Counted from the stretch's first letter, positions 15,172 to 23,638 are shown. The stretch: 48,152 nt of DNA from Acetivibrio ethanolgignens (GCF_001461035.1 NZ_LNAM01000135.1:1-48152); one strand, 5' to 3'. Notes: generated by a model from the sequence alone, not told the origin. Numbers and translations: made by a program.

Positions 15172-15238
15172 CGAGTGGAAGGTCTCGAACACTCGGCTTA
15201 TTATCCCCTAAGACCTTGTTTTTATGGGGTTTGCAACG
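15172..15238 (-). promoter_or_regulatory. candidate preQ1-type riboswitch: H-type pseudoknot in the queT leader
   Basis: On the minus strand AAGGTCT (15211-15217) pairs with AGACCTT (15179-15185). CGAGTG, inside that loop (15190-15195), pairs with CACTCG (15172-15177), giving two interleaved 6-7 bp stems. CCCC (15226-15229 region) could also pair with GGGG (15205-15208). A short hairpin (TGCAAAACGTTGCA) lies at the promoter-proximal edge. The queT ribosome binding site follows 16 bases later. Known preQ1 riboswitches control queT homologues and use pseudoknots. However, I could not match this one to the class I or class II consensus, so class III or a variant is inferred. Confidence 0.55.
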
Positions 15239-15244
15239 TTTTGC

Positions 15245-15273
15245 AGTTTATCACAAATTTAGAGAAATGTCAA
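15245..15273 (-). promoter_or_regulatory. promoter of the queT leader
   Basis: On the minus strand TTGACA (15268-15273), a 17-base spacer and TAAACT (15245-15250). The predicted start near 15238 gives a leader of about 94 nt. Confidence 0.8.
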
Positions 15274-15284
15274 GAAAACTTAAT

Positions 15285-15313
15285 TTGCTATTCCTTGTAG
15301 TTTTTAGTATAAT
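15285..15313 (+). promoter_or_regulatory. promoter of the penicillin-binding protein gene
   Basis: TTGCTA (15285-15290), 17 bases, TATAAT (15308-15313); divergent from the queT promoter. Confidence 0.75.
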
Positions 15314-15353
15314 ACACTCGTAATACACAGAAACTTCAAAGAAGGGATGCATT

Positions 15354-17609
15354 ATGTCTAAAAAAAAGAAGAAAAAGCCTATGACTAAGGGCAGGTACCG
15401 TTTTAAGCTGGCGATGCAGGTGATTGTACTGCTGCTGCTTTTAACGATGCTTGCTCTTGGTGTCATTTTTTATATTGCTTACGGAAGGGATATCTTTAAG
15501 CTTCAGGATGAGGCAAAGGAGCTGGTAAGAAGCTCTACCACAGAGACCTTCCGGCAGTCGGAGACAAGTCTTATTTATGATGTGGATGGCAATGTTCTTA
15601 CGACCCTGAAGGGGGAAAAGGATGTTTACTACATTGCTTATGAGGATATACCGGAATATGCCAAGGATGCGATGATTTCCATAGAGGATAAGCGGTTTGA
15701 GACTCATATCGGCATTGACTTTAAGGGTATTATGCGTGCAGTGAAGGCTCTGATTGTCAATAAGGGTGAGATACATCAGGGAGCCAGTACGATTACCCAG
15801 CAGCTGGCCCGGAATATTTTCCTGACCCATGAGGTAAGCTGGGAACGGAAAATAAAGGAAATGTTTATCGCAATGGAGCTGGAAAAACGGTATTCCAAGG
15901 ATCAGATTATGGAATTCTACCTTAATAATATTTACTTTGGAAATGGCTATTATGGTATTCAGGCAGCCAGTAAGGGCTATTATAAGAAGGAGGTAGAGAA
16001 TCTGTCATTGGGTGAGATTACCTTCCTTTGTGCGATTCCAAATAACCCTGCCTTGTATGACCCGTACCATAACAGGGAAAATACGGAGGGACGACAGGGA
16101 CGTATCCTGGACCAGATGGTAGAAGAAGGGAAAATAACAGCCCAGGAGGCCGAGGAAGCAAAGCAGGATGAGATTACCCTGAAAAAGAAAAAGGCTAAAA
16201 AGTATAATTATGTGGAGACCTATGTATATAATTGTGCAATCCGTGCTTTGATGGAAAATCAGGGCTTTACCTTCCGCAACAGCTTCGACAGTGAAGAGGA
16301 TAAGGAACGCTATGACGAGCGCTATGATGAGCTGTATGCTGTCTGCCAGCAGTCCTTATACAGTGCAGGCTATCGTATCTATACTTCGATTGATAAGACG
16401 AAGCAGAAGGCCCTTCAGGCAGCTGTAGATGATACTTTGTCTAAGTTCGACGAAAAGACAGAGGAGGGTATCTATGCTATGCAGGGAGCAGCCACCTGCA
16501 TAGATAATGAGACAGGAAGAGTAGTAGCAATTGTTGGAGGCCGTTCCCAGAACCTGACGGGATACACATTAAATCGTGCTTACCAGAGCTTTCGCCAGCC
16601 GGGAAGCTCCATTAAGCCGCTGCTTGTATATACACCGATGCTGGAGCGGGGGTATAGACCGGATACGATGGTTGAGGATAAGAAGACTGAGGATGGACCA
16701 AGAAATTCGGACGGTACATACTCAGGTAAGATTACTCTACGAACTGCAGTGGAAAAGTCAAAGAATACTGTAGCCTGGAAGCTATTTGAGGAACTGACTC
16801 CATCGATAGGCATCCAGTATCTTTTAAGCATGAATTTTGCAAAAATTGATAAAAATGATTATTTCCCGGCTGCTTCTCTGGGTGGATTGACCAATGGTGT
16901 TAGCACGGTGGAAATGGCTTCTGCCTTTGCAGCTCTGGAAAATGATGGTAAATACAGAGAACCGACCTGCATTGTTATGATTATGAATAGCCGTGGCGAA
17001 ACGATTGTTGGCGATACGATAGATGAAAAGATAATTTATGACCAGAATGCAGCTCGTATGATGACTGATGTCCTGACTGGTGTTTTGACCCGGGGCACGG
17101 GAAGAAGTCTGAAGCTTACGAATATGACGGCTGCCGGAAAAACAGGAACGACAAATGATAAAAAAGATGGATGGTTTGTAGGCTATACACCGTATTATAC
17201 GACTGGTGTCTGGGTAGGCTATGATATACCAAAAACAGTGAAGGATTTGTATGGTTCTACCTATCCGGGGGCTATCTGGAAAAGCTATATGAATACGATT
17301 CACGAGGGACTTGCAAATAAAGGCTTTGAGCCTTACGAGGGTGTTAAAGAGGAGCCTGAGGAAACGGAAGAGCCGGAGGAGCTGGAGGAAGAAGATGACA
17401 TTGCTGAAGATATTACCGTACCGGAGGATGAGCAGATACCAGAGGATGAAACGTCAGGTGGCGAAGATATGGAAAATGAACCGGAAGCTCCAGGAGCTCC
17501 TGTGGAAGAGCCAGAAGAGGAGCCGGAGGAGGAAATACCGGATGAAACAACTCCGGAAGAGCCTTCAGAACCGGTAATTCCGGAAGAAGAGGAGCCTGTC
17601 GGAGGATAG
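15354..17609 (+). CDS. class A penicillin-binding protein (transglycosylase/transpeptidase)
   Basis: A 751-residue bifunctional peptidoglycan synthase. A very basic cytoplasmic N-terminus (SKKKKKKPMTKGRYRFK) precedes one membrane anchor (VIVLLLLLTMLALGVIFYIA). The GT51 glycosyltransferase domain follows, with SIEDKRFETHIGIDF (catalytic Glu), GASTITQQLARN and FYLNNIYFGNGYYGIQAAS. The transpeptidase domain has SxxK at S418-K421 (PGSSIKP), SKN (KSKNTVAW) and KTG at 596-598 (AGKTGTTND). The last 80 residues are an extracellular Glu/Pro-rich low-complexity tail, typical of Firmicutes PBP1a proteins. A consensus promoter and a strong terminator make it monocistronic. Confidence 0.95.
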   Translation: MSKKKKKKPMTKGRYRFKLAMQVIVLLLLLTMLALGVIFYIAYGRDIFKLQDEAKELVRSSTTETFRQSETSLIYDVDGNVLTTLKGEKDVYYIAYEDIPEYAKDAMISIEDKRFETHIGIDFKGIMRAVKALIVNKGEIHQGASTITQQLARNIFLTHEVSWERKIKEMFIAMELEKRYSKDQIMEFYLNNIYFGNGYYGIQAASKGYYKKEVENLSLGEITFLCAIPNNPALYDPYHNRENTEGRQGRILDQMVEEGKITAQEAEEAKQDEITLKKKKAKKYNYVETYVYNCAIRALMENQGFTFRNSFDSEEDKERYDERYDELYAVCQQSLYSAGYRIYTSIDKTKQKALQAAVDDTLSKFDEKTEEGIYAMQGAATCIDNETGRVVAIVGGRSQNLTGYTLNRAYQSFRQPGSSIKPLLVYTPMLERGYRPDTMVEDKKTEDGPRNSDGTYSGKITLRTAVEKSKNTVAWKLFEELTPSIGIQYLLSMNFAKIDKNDYFPAASLGGLTNGVSTVEMASAFAALENDGKYREPTCIVMIMNSRGETIVGDTIDEKIIYDQNAARMMTDVLTGVLTRGTGRSLKLTNMTAAGKTGTTNDKKDGWFVGYTPYYTTGVWVGYDIPKTVKDLYGSTYPGAIWKSYMNTIHEGLANKGFEPYEGVKEEPEETEEPEELEEEDDIAEDITVPEDEQIPEDETSGGEDMENEPEAPGAPVEEPEEEPEEEIPDETTPEEPSEPVIPEEEEPVGG

Positions 17610-17620
17610 GAAGGGAAATA

Positions 17621-17659
17621 AAAACTGCGGAGACTGATAAAACAGTTTCCGCAGTTTTT
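17621..17659. terminator. bidirectional terminator between the PBP and mecA genes
   Basis: Arms aaaactgcgga / tccgcagtttt with an inner actg / cagt pairing are flanked by A and T runs, serving both convergent genes. Confidence 0.9.
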
Positions 17660-17661
17660 AT

Positions 17662-18453
17662 TTACATCACAGAAAGTCTTTGAATGGCATTGTCTTTTAT
17701 AATGAGCTCAAAATGCTCTGCATAATATGCAGGGCTTGCATAGGTTGCCCGTTCGGAGGAACCATATTCAGAAATAATATTGCATATCTTATTAAACTCC
17801 TCTGGTGTATGCTCTGATTTACTGATAACCAGATAATAGGTACCATTGACCGGATTTTTATAGACTGTATTTATACCGTTATAAGAATATACAATATGAG
17901 CAGACAGACGGATGATTTCCTCCAGAGAGCGGAAGGAAAAAACCTTAGTTAAATCTGTCTGTACAGTAATTGGTTTAAGCTCCTCGCTCTCTTTTTTCTT
18001 TTTCTGACCAAGAGCCTCAGGAAGTGGAATAAAATCGTCAGAGGAGGTATCCTTCTCTTCCTCTGTGCCTTCCATCAATTCATTAAGCTGGTCAAAGCAA
18101 TGCAGAATCTCGTCGGCATAGGCGGTATCCTCTTCTTCATCAGGGCTGTCATCCTCATCCATCTGCTCCGGTGAAAAGCGGGAAAACCGGGTATCCAGTT
18201 CCTCCGGATCTTCTACCTTGGTAATAACAAGAACCAGAGAATCGGGAGAAATGGGAATAGCCTCAATCATAAGAGGAATATCTTCTGCTTCAAAGCCGAA
18301 CTCATAGGAAGCCTGCTGTATCATATCTCGAAAGAGAGCCTTTGCCTTTTCTGTACCATAAGCTAGCTCACTGATACGGAGCTCTCTTTCCAGTAAATCT
18401 TTTTTGCTTAAGGTGCAGCGAATCTGATTATCGCTGATTTTTTCTATTTTCAT
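17662..18453 (-). CDS. mecA: MecA-family adaptor protein for ClpC
   Basis: 263 residues. MecA adaptors deliver substrates to the ClpCP protease and control regulators in Firmicutes. The N-terminal domain starts MKIEKISDNQIRCTLSKKDL, the standard MecA opening. An acidic linker (EQMDEDDSPDEEEDTA) separates it from the C-terminal ClpC-binding domain (KVFSFRSLEEIIRLSAHI...YYLVISKSEHTPEEFNKIC). ATG 18453, preceded by AAAGGATGTGATTTT, is chosen over an upstream in-frame codon at 18477. A consensus promoter sits at 18502-18530. Confidence 0.93.
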   Translation of the reverse strand: MKIEKISDNQIRCTLSKKDLLERELRISELAYGTEKAKALFRDMIQQASYEFGFEAEDIPLMIEAIPISPDSLVLVITKVEDPEELDTRFSRFSPEQMDEDDSPDEEEDTAYADEILHCFDQLNELMEGTEEEKDTSSDDFIPLPEALGQKKKKESEELKPITVQTDLTKVFSFRSLEEIIRLSAHIVYSYNGINTVYKNPVNGTYYLVISKSEHTPEEFNKICNIISEYGSSERATYASPAYYAEHFELIIKDNAIQRLSVM

Positions 18454-18501
18454 AAAATCACATCCTTTTCTATACAAATCCTACACTGTGATTGTAAACA
18501 A

Positions 18502-18530
18502 AGTATAATTTAAAATGGAAATAAAGTCAA
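18502..18530 (-). promoter_or_regulatory. promoter of mecA
   Basis: On the minus strand TTGACT (18525-18530), 17 bases, TATACT (18502-18507). Confidence 0.75.
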
Positions 18531-18555
18531 TAAAATATAAGGAAATAAGGCTTGT

Positions 18556-18594
18556 GACAAAAAATTTAATAAAAAATTAACCAAAATTTTTGTC
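18556..18594. repeat. A/T-rich inverted repeat between mecA and the kinase gene
   Basis: gacaaaaaattt and aaaatttttgtc form near-perfect 12-base arms with an A/T-rich middle. The site sits upstream of both divergent promoters and could be an operator or simply curved DNA. Confidence 0.45.
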
Positions 18595-18627
18595 GAAATA
18601 TTGGAAATTTTGACGGCAAAATAACAT

Positions 18628-18656
18628 TTGCAAAGAAAAAGAAAGGTGGTTATAAT
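18628..18656 (+). promoter_or_regulatory. promoter of the kinase locus
   Basis: TTGCAA (18628-18633), 17 bases, TATAAT (18651-18656). The -10 lies inside a perfect palindrome ggttataataacc (18648-18660). Confidence 0.65.
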
Positions 18657-18674
18657 AACCATAGATGTAAAACA

Positions 18675-20180
18675 TTGGCAAAAGAAAGGGGGAGAACTAT
18701 CAGCACCGAAATCTGGTTTCAAAAATATCGGATTTTAGGTCAGCTGGGAGAAGGAGGGACCGGGAGTGTATTTCTGGCGGAGCATATCCGTCTTAAGTAT
18801 TTTCGGGCAATCAAACGAATCAGGAAGAGCCATCCGGCTTATGAACAGCTGATGCAGGAGGCCGATATTCTAAAAGACCTTGTACATCCGGGGATTCCAC
18901 AGATTTATGATGTGGAGGAGGATAGAGAGTACTCCTATATCGTTATGGAGTATGTAAAGGGACTGTCTTTAAAAGACCTGTGTTTAAAGCAGGGACGTAT
19001 CAGAGAAGCAGAGATTATAGAGATCTGCTTGCAAATCTGTAAGGTATTTCAATTATTACATTCCGCAGAACAACCAATACTTTATCTGGATTTAAAACCG
19101 GACAACATTATCATTGAAAAGTTAAAAATTAAAGTAATTGACTTTGGAGCAGCAAGAAGAAGGGGAGAAAACAGAAATAGTATATCTATGGGTACCAGGG
19201 GGTTTGCAGCACCGGAGCAATATACACTGGAGGGTGCAGATGGGCAGAGTGATATATATGGCTTGGGGAATCTCATGCTTTTTATGGCAGCAGGAGCTAC
19301 CGGAGCAGCGGGATTAAAGCTGTTGGAAACAGAACAAGAATACAGCAGAGCCTTTAAAGAGCTGGTATTTCAATGCTTAAAATATAACAAAGCTGAACGT
19401 ATTGAAACAATAGACCAGATAGTAGAAAGATTGCTGGTGTTGAGTCCAAAGGAAGGCAAAGGATTGCCCGACCGGAGAGGAGCATCTCTTGTGGCTGCTT
19501 TTGCAGGAGTACAGCCAAGATGTGGGGTGACATTTATCTGTCTTGTACTTACGGAATATCTGTGTCGCCAGGGACAAAGGGCTGTTTATGTAGAAGCAGG
19601 GAGCAAGAAGGATATCCAGAGGCTTTATCTAAAGGAAAGCAGGTGGACATGTCCGATTCTTTGCGGTGAACCGGAGCATCTCAGAAACAAATATCAGGAA
19701 TACGAGGTCTTTATCTGTGATTATGGAGTCTACCAGGAGGCGGGAGAAGCTTTTTGGGAAAAGGATACCGTTTGTCTGGTAACTTGTGCAAGACCGTGGG
19801 AGATGGGATTATGGGAAACAGCAGAGAAGGAGATTTTACGAAGAAAATTTCATGAGAAGGACGGGAAGAGTGGACGGCTTTACTTTTTGGTGAATCTGAT
19901 TTCAGCCAGGGAGTTTTTCTCTTTGGTAAAGGAAAAAAAGACAAGCTGTCTTAGGATGCCTTACCGCGAAAAAGTACTGGAGAAGGATAAGGAGCTTTCA
20001 GAGCTTACGGAAAGGCTTTTCAAGAGGAGTTTTTATGAAAAGAAGGGAACTAAGGCTTCCAAAAACAGTTTATTTGGTTGGTGCCGGACCTGGTGCAGGA
20101 GTAACCCATACCGGTATTTTACTGGCAGAATTTTTAGAAGAAAGAAGAGGGGCACGGACGCTGTTTTTAGAAGTAAATAA
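18675..20180 (+). CDS. Ser/Thr protein kinase with a MinD-like C-terminal domain (3' end probably frameshifted)
   Basis: Residues about 15-265 are a Hanks-type kinase: glycine loop LGEGGTGSVF, K47 in AIKRI, catalytic loop YLDLKPDN (D139, N144, with HRD degenerate to YLD), D156-FG and APEQY in the activation segment. There is no transmembrane helix and there are no PASTA repeats. Residues 275-440 look like a degenerate MinD/ParA-type domain (SLVAAFAGVQPRCGVTFICL) without Walker lysines. The start is uncertain: TTG 18675 has no ribosome site, while AAGGGGGAG lies inside the frame with no usual start after it. The last 48 codons overlap the next gene out of frame. One extra T in the CTTTTC run near 20016 would instead end the protein at an ATGA overlap. 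Confidence 0.75.
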   Translation: MAKERGRTISTEIWFQKYRILGQLGEGGTGSVFLAEHIRLKYFRAIKRIRKSHPAYEQLMQEADILKDLVHPGIPQIYDVEEDREYSYIVMEYVKGLSLKDLCLKQGRIREAEIIEICLQICKVFQLLHSAEQPILYLDLKPDNIIIEKLKIKVIDFGAARRRGENRNSISMGTRGFAAPEQYTLEGADGQSDIYGLGNLMLFMAAGATGAAGLKLLETEQEYSRAFKELVFQCLKYNKAERIETIDQIVERLLVLSPKEGKGLPDRRGASLVAAFAGVQPRCGVTFICLVLTEYLCRQGQRAVYVEAGSKKDIQRLYLKESRWTCPILCGEPEHLRNKYQEYEVFICDYGVYQEAGEAFWEKDTVCLVTCARPWEMGLWETAEKEILRRKFHEKDGKSGRLYFLVNLISAREFFSLVKEKKTSCLRMPYREKVLEKDKELSELTERLFKRSFYEKKGTKASKNSLFGWCRTWCRSNPYRYFTGRIFRRKKRGTDAVFRSK

Positions 20181-20598
20181 TCACAGAGATATCCAGTATA
20201 TTCAAAAAAGTCGTTTCTCCGCTGACTATGAGAGTCTGGAGGGGAGAGGATTAGAGGAGCTTTGTCTGGAAAACTATGATTATATAATAGCAGATATGGG
20301 GACTGATTTAAATTTCTGGAAGAAAGGGCTGCCACAGGAAGCCAGAGCAGTTTTGGTAGGCAGCGGTGCACCCTGGCGGCAGGGACGGTTTTGTCAGGCG
20401 GTAAAAGGGGTCAGACAGATGGCTCCGGAGCTTGCATGGCAGGGAGTGCTTTCTCTTAGCAGCCAGAAGGAGGCTCGTAGATTAACAGAATATCTGGAAA
20501 CTCCAGTTGCAGTTTTAGGCTGGCAGCCTTTACATGAGCCGTTGACAGCGGCTTGTGAGAAAGTGTTTTTGTCCCTGATTCAAGGAGGGAGAAAGTGA
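20035..20598 (+). CDS. MinD/CpaE-like P-loop relative lacking the Walker lysine
   Basis: 187 residues. The opening TVYLVGAGPGAGVTHTGILL aligns in shape with the deviant Walker A of MinD/ParA/CpaE proteins (KGGxGKT), but the lysines are replaced. ATP hydrolysis is therefore doubtful. Further MinD-like landmarks are LFLEVNNH for the switch I region and YDYIIADMGTDL for the Walker B strand. It repeats the fold seen in the C-terminal part of the kinase just upstream, so the two may heterodimerise. ATG follows AAGAGGAG closely. In Tad pilus systems such proteins (TadZ/CpaE) mark the assembly pole. Confidence 0.6.
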   Translation: MKRRELRLPKTVYLVGAGPGAGVTHTGILLAEFLEERRGARTLFLEVNNHRDIQYIQKSRFSADYESLEGRGLEELCLENYDYIIADMGTDLNFWKKGLPQEARAVLVGSGAPWRQGRFCQAVKGVRQMAPELAWQGVLSLSSQKEARRLTEYLETPVAVLGWQPLHEPLTAACEKVFLSLIQGGRK

Positions 20599-20604
20599 TG
20601 TAAA

Positions 20605-21453
20605 ATGAACAGAAGCTACAAAAGGAAGGTATTAAAAATCACAGCAGTTTTAGGACTTATAAGTCTTTTGGTAAGCATGATTTTCTTTGGAATGCAAGGC
20701 TTTTTAAAATACCGGAAAAAGGAGTCCGGGAGGGCCTTCGGATGTCAGCTGGTACGTTCTATGAAACGGAATGAGCTGTTGACGAAGGCTGACCTTGCAG
20801 TATTTGAGTATGATACAGGAACTGGAGAAAGCTATCTTACAGCTGCACAGGCAGAAGGAACAAGGCTTATAAGAGACACAGCGGAAGGAATGCGACTTAT
20901 GGAGGATTCCGTGTACGAAGGCGAGCCGATTACGGATGACATGAGACTTCACAAATACACCTTTATTAAATTAACAGAGCGGATAAAAAAGGGAGATTAT
21001 ATTGATATCCGTATCTCTTTTCCAAATGGAGCAGATTTTGTCCTTCTATCCAAGAAACAGGTACAGGATATTACCTGGTCTGAGGAAGGGGTAGGAGAAA
21101 ATGCAATTTGGCTTCATGTGTCTGAAGAAGAAATTTTAAGATTATCCAGTGCGGCTGTAGAGGCTTTTTTGAATGATGGCTGTAATATTTATGCAGTTAT
21201 GTATATCGAAAAAAATCAAAAGGCTGCTATTATGAACTACAAGGTAAATGATGTAGTAGCACAGTTGATTGAAGATGATCCGAACATAGTAGAAAAGGCA
21301 GAGAATGTTCTGGAATGGCAGATTTGGAATGAATGGAAGGATGAAGGAAATTCCTTGTCTGTAAATGCTGGTGTCGGAGAAATGGAGATAAAAGAGAAAA
21401 CAGAAGAGTCTGTTGAGGAGTCCGCAGAGGATGAGATTATTTATTTTGACTGA
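20605..21453 (+). CDS. SAF-domain protein resembling CpaB/RcpC
   Basis: 282 residues with one N-terminal membrane anchor (KITAVLGLISLLVSMIFFGM). The outward part has the SAF-type segment LLTKADLAVFEYDTGTGESY, and IKKGDYIDIRISFPNGADFV resembles the 'GxxVDVxxT' strand of CpaB. CpaB proteins are periplasmic or surface components of Tad/Flp pilus machines. No secretin would be expected in a Gram-positive. An acidic, Glu-rich C-terminal tail follows. The gene lies 6 bases after the MinD-like gene. No pilin, CpaF ATPase or TadB/C gene is present in the window. Confidence 0.6.
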   Translation: MNRSYKRKVLKITAVLGLISLLVSMIFFGMQGFLKYRKKESGRAFGCQLVRSMKRNELLTKADLAVFEYDTGTGESYLTAAQAEGTRLIRDTAEGMRLMEDSVYEGEPITDDMRLHKYTFIKLTERIKKGDYIDIRISFPNGADFVLLSKKQVQDITWSEEGVGENAIWLHVSEEEILRLSSAAVEAFLNDGCNIYAVMYIEKNQKAAIMNYKVNDVVAQLIEDDPNIVEKAENVLEWQIWNEWKDEGNSLSVNAGVGEMEIKEKTEESVEESAEDEIIYFD

Positions 21454-21523
21454 TGATAAATCCCGCATGGAATGGAATTTGTCTCACGAAAAGCACCTTT
21501 TTACAGCGGGAGAAGGAGGATAT

Positions 21524-21757
21524 ATGGAAGAAGGTGAAATAAGATGGATTATGGAAGAGATACGGCGTGCCATCATTGGCGGAATCTCTGTCCGAGTAGA
21601 TGGCATCTGTGGTATTGAGTCAATAGAAACGCTCCCAGGAGTACAGGAGGAAATAACATATATGGAGGACTATATAGGAGATGATAACGGTAGAATTATA
21701 GAAATAAGTTTTTCCAGGGTTAAAATACCAAAACCCCCAAAATACAGTAATCAATAA
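21524..21757 (+). CDS. small protein of unknown function, end of the kinase locus
   Basis: 77 residues, no recognised family. The start at 21524 is supported by AGAAGGAGG seven bases upstream. The frame is open further upstream but has no site there. The protein is acidic, begins EEGEIRWIMEEIRRAIIGGI (an amphipathic helix), and ends in a basic, proline-rich tail (KIPKPPKYSNQ). It has no signal peptide or membrane segment. Its tight placement behind the SAF gene and before a terminator-like hairpin makes it part of the same transcription unit. Confidence 0.6.
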   Translation: MEEGEIRWIMEEIRRAIIGGISVRVDGICGIESIETLPGVQEEITYMEDYIGDDNGRIIEISFSRVKIPKPPKYSNQ

Positions 21758-21778
21758 AACGTATGCCCTTTATTAGAG

Positions 21779-21824
21779 AGCTGCCGGGGAAATTCTTATG
21801 AATTTCTTAATTTCTCCGGCAGCT
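21779..21824 (+). terminator. hairpin ending the kinase locus
   Basis: agctgccgg / ccggcagct with inner gaaatt / aatttc pairing forms a long stem. It is followed by gttaaaaag rather than a T run, so termination efficiency is uncertain. Confidence 0.5.
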
Positions 21825-21916
21825 GTTAAAAAGTTAATGACGTTGAAAGGAAAAAGTGGTATACTAAAAAGCGAAGCTTGAAAAGATGAATTCTGGGGGA
21901 AACAGGAGGACTTAAG

Positions 21917-23638
21917 ATGAATACGGATGTAAAAAAGAAAGCGTATGTTGGAATCACCTTGTTTTTACTTGTTGTATTGATAACAGGTGTAGCCATTTTG
22001 ATAAAAAAGTTTGCACCAAATAATGAGATGGTGTCTCTGACGGATTATTATGGGATAGAGGGGGACGAGCTTTTAATTGTACTTCAGGATAAGGTTCATG
22101 AAGAAAAAGGATTTTTGATAGATGGAGAGGCCTATATTGATTATGATACTGTTGCCGGCTATCTGAATAAACGGTTTTATTGGGATGCCAATGAAAATCT
22201 GCTTATCTATACGACTGCAACAGAGGTAATTAAAGCGGAGGTAGGAAGCAGGGCTTATTATGTAAATAAAAGTAAGACAGATACCAAGTATCAGATTGTA
22301 AAGACCGATGGTGATAAGGTTTATGTGGCAGCAGACTATGTAAAGCTGTTTTCTAACCTGGAATATGAATTATATACAGAACCGAACAGAATTGTACTGA
22401 CTTATAAGTGGAATCAGGAATATACTTATGCTACCGCAAAGAAAAAGGCAAAAATCAGAACATTGTCTAATATTAAGGCTCCGGGTGTTGCAGAGCTTAA
22501 AAAAGGAGATAAGGTTCTTTATGCAGAGCTTTCTGAAGGGGAAGCAGAGACGATTGCTGAAGATTATGTAAAGGTGGTTACTCAGGATGGTATTGTAGGA
22601 TATGTGAAGAAAAACCGCCTGGGTGAGCCGGTGACAGAGCTTTTAAGTAATGATTATCAAGAGGAAGAGTACCCTAGAATTTCTAAGGACTACAAGATTA
22701 ATCTGGTATGGCACCAGGTTACAAATATGGCTGCCAATGATGGACTTTTAAATCTTTTGGGAAGTACAAAGGGAGTTACAACGGTTTCTCCAACTTGGTT
22801 TTCCGTAGCGAATAATAAAGGGGCAATCACTTCCCTGGCTAGTGAGACCTACGTTACCAGGGCACATAATGCCGGAGTTGAGGTATGGGCTCTCTGTGAT
22901 GATTTTGATACCAAGAATGTAAATATGTATGAGCTGTTAAGCTATACGTCCAGAAGAGAAAAGCTGGAAAATGAATTGATTGCCAGTGCGATTAAGTATA
23001 ATCTGGATGGAATTAATATTGATTTTGAAAAGATTACAAGGGAAGCGGGTGTTCATTTTATTCAGTTTATCCGTGAATTGTCGGTAAAGTGCCGAAGCAA
23101 CGGCATCGTTCTTTCAGTAGATAACTATGCACCTGGATATACGGCGCATTACGATAGAAAAGAGCAGGGTAAGGTAGTAGATTATGTTATTACGATGGCC
23201 TATGATGAGCATACTTCGGCTTCTGAGGAAAGTGGCTCTGTAGCATCCCTTGGTTATGTGGAGAAAGCGATTAAGGATATGCTGGAGGTAGTTCCAGCTG
23301 AAAAGAATATTATCGGAATTCCTTTCTATACCCGGATTTGGAGGGAAGAGGAAAAGGACGGAAAGACAGAGATTACAAGTGCTGCTTATGGTATGAACCA
23401 GGCGATAAATTGGCTTGCTGACAGGGGTGTTGAACCAAAGTGGTCAAAGAAGGATGGACAGTACTATGCTGAAGTGGAGGAGAATGGAGCTGTTTATAAG
23501 GTATGGCTGGAAGAGGATGATTCTATTGAGGCTAAGATGAAGCTGATTGATGAGGCTCAGGTGGCTGGTGTGGCAGGCTGGAAGTTAGGTCTGGAAAAGC
23601 AGAGTATATGGAATGTTATTGTTAAATATGTAAATTAA
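21917..23638 (+). CDS. membrane-anchored GH18 family protein with stalk and SH3-like domains
   Basis: 573 residues. An N-terminal anchor (YVGITLFLLVVLITGVAILI) precedes a copper-amine-oxidase-N-like stalk domain (GEAYIDYDTVAGYLNKRFYW). A bacterial SH3-like segment (about 180-235, ending DGIVGYVKKNRLGE) and a C-terminal GH18 TIM barrel follow. The GH18 catalytic motif DxxDxDxE appears as D364-GINID-F-E371 with the acid E371 present, followed by MAYDEH and GIPFYTR. Related proteins (YaaH/YdhD type) act on peptidoglycan or chitin-like glucosamine polymers, often at the spore or cell wall. It is a single gene with AGGAGG upstream. Confidence 0.88.
   Translation: MNTDVKKKAYVGITLFLLVVLITGVAILIKKFAPNNEMVSLTDYYGIEGDELLIVLQDKVHEEKGFLIDGEAYIDYDTVAGYLNKRFYWDANENLLIYTTATEVIKAEVGSRAYYVNKSKTDTKYQIVKTDGDKVYVAADYVKLFSNLEYELYTEPNRIVLTYKWNQEYTYATAKKKAKIRTLSNIKAPGVAELKKGDKVLYAELSEGEAETIAEDYVKVVTQDGIVGYVKKNRLGEPVTELLSNDYQEEEYPRISKDYKINLVWHQVTNMAANDGLLNLLGSTKGVTTVSPTWFSVANNKGAITSLASETYVTRAHNAGVEVWALCDDFDTKNVNMYELLSYTSRREKLENELIASAIKYNLDGINIDFEKITREAGVHFIQFIRELSVKCRSNGIVLSVDNYAPGYTAHYDRKEQGKVVDYVITMAYDEHTSASEESGSVASLGYVEKAIKDMLEVVPAEKNIIGIPFYTRIWREEEKDGKTEITSAAYGMNQAINWLADRGVEPKWSKKDGQYYAEVEENGAVYKVWLEEDDSIEAKMKLIDEAQVAGVAGWKLGLEKQSIWNVIVKYVN

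Noticed and set aside
15172-15238. preQ1 class I or II assignment for the queT leader
   Set aside because: The pairing pattern lacks the features I know for those classes, so only a general riboswitch call is made.
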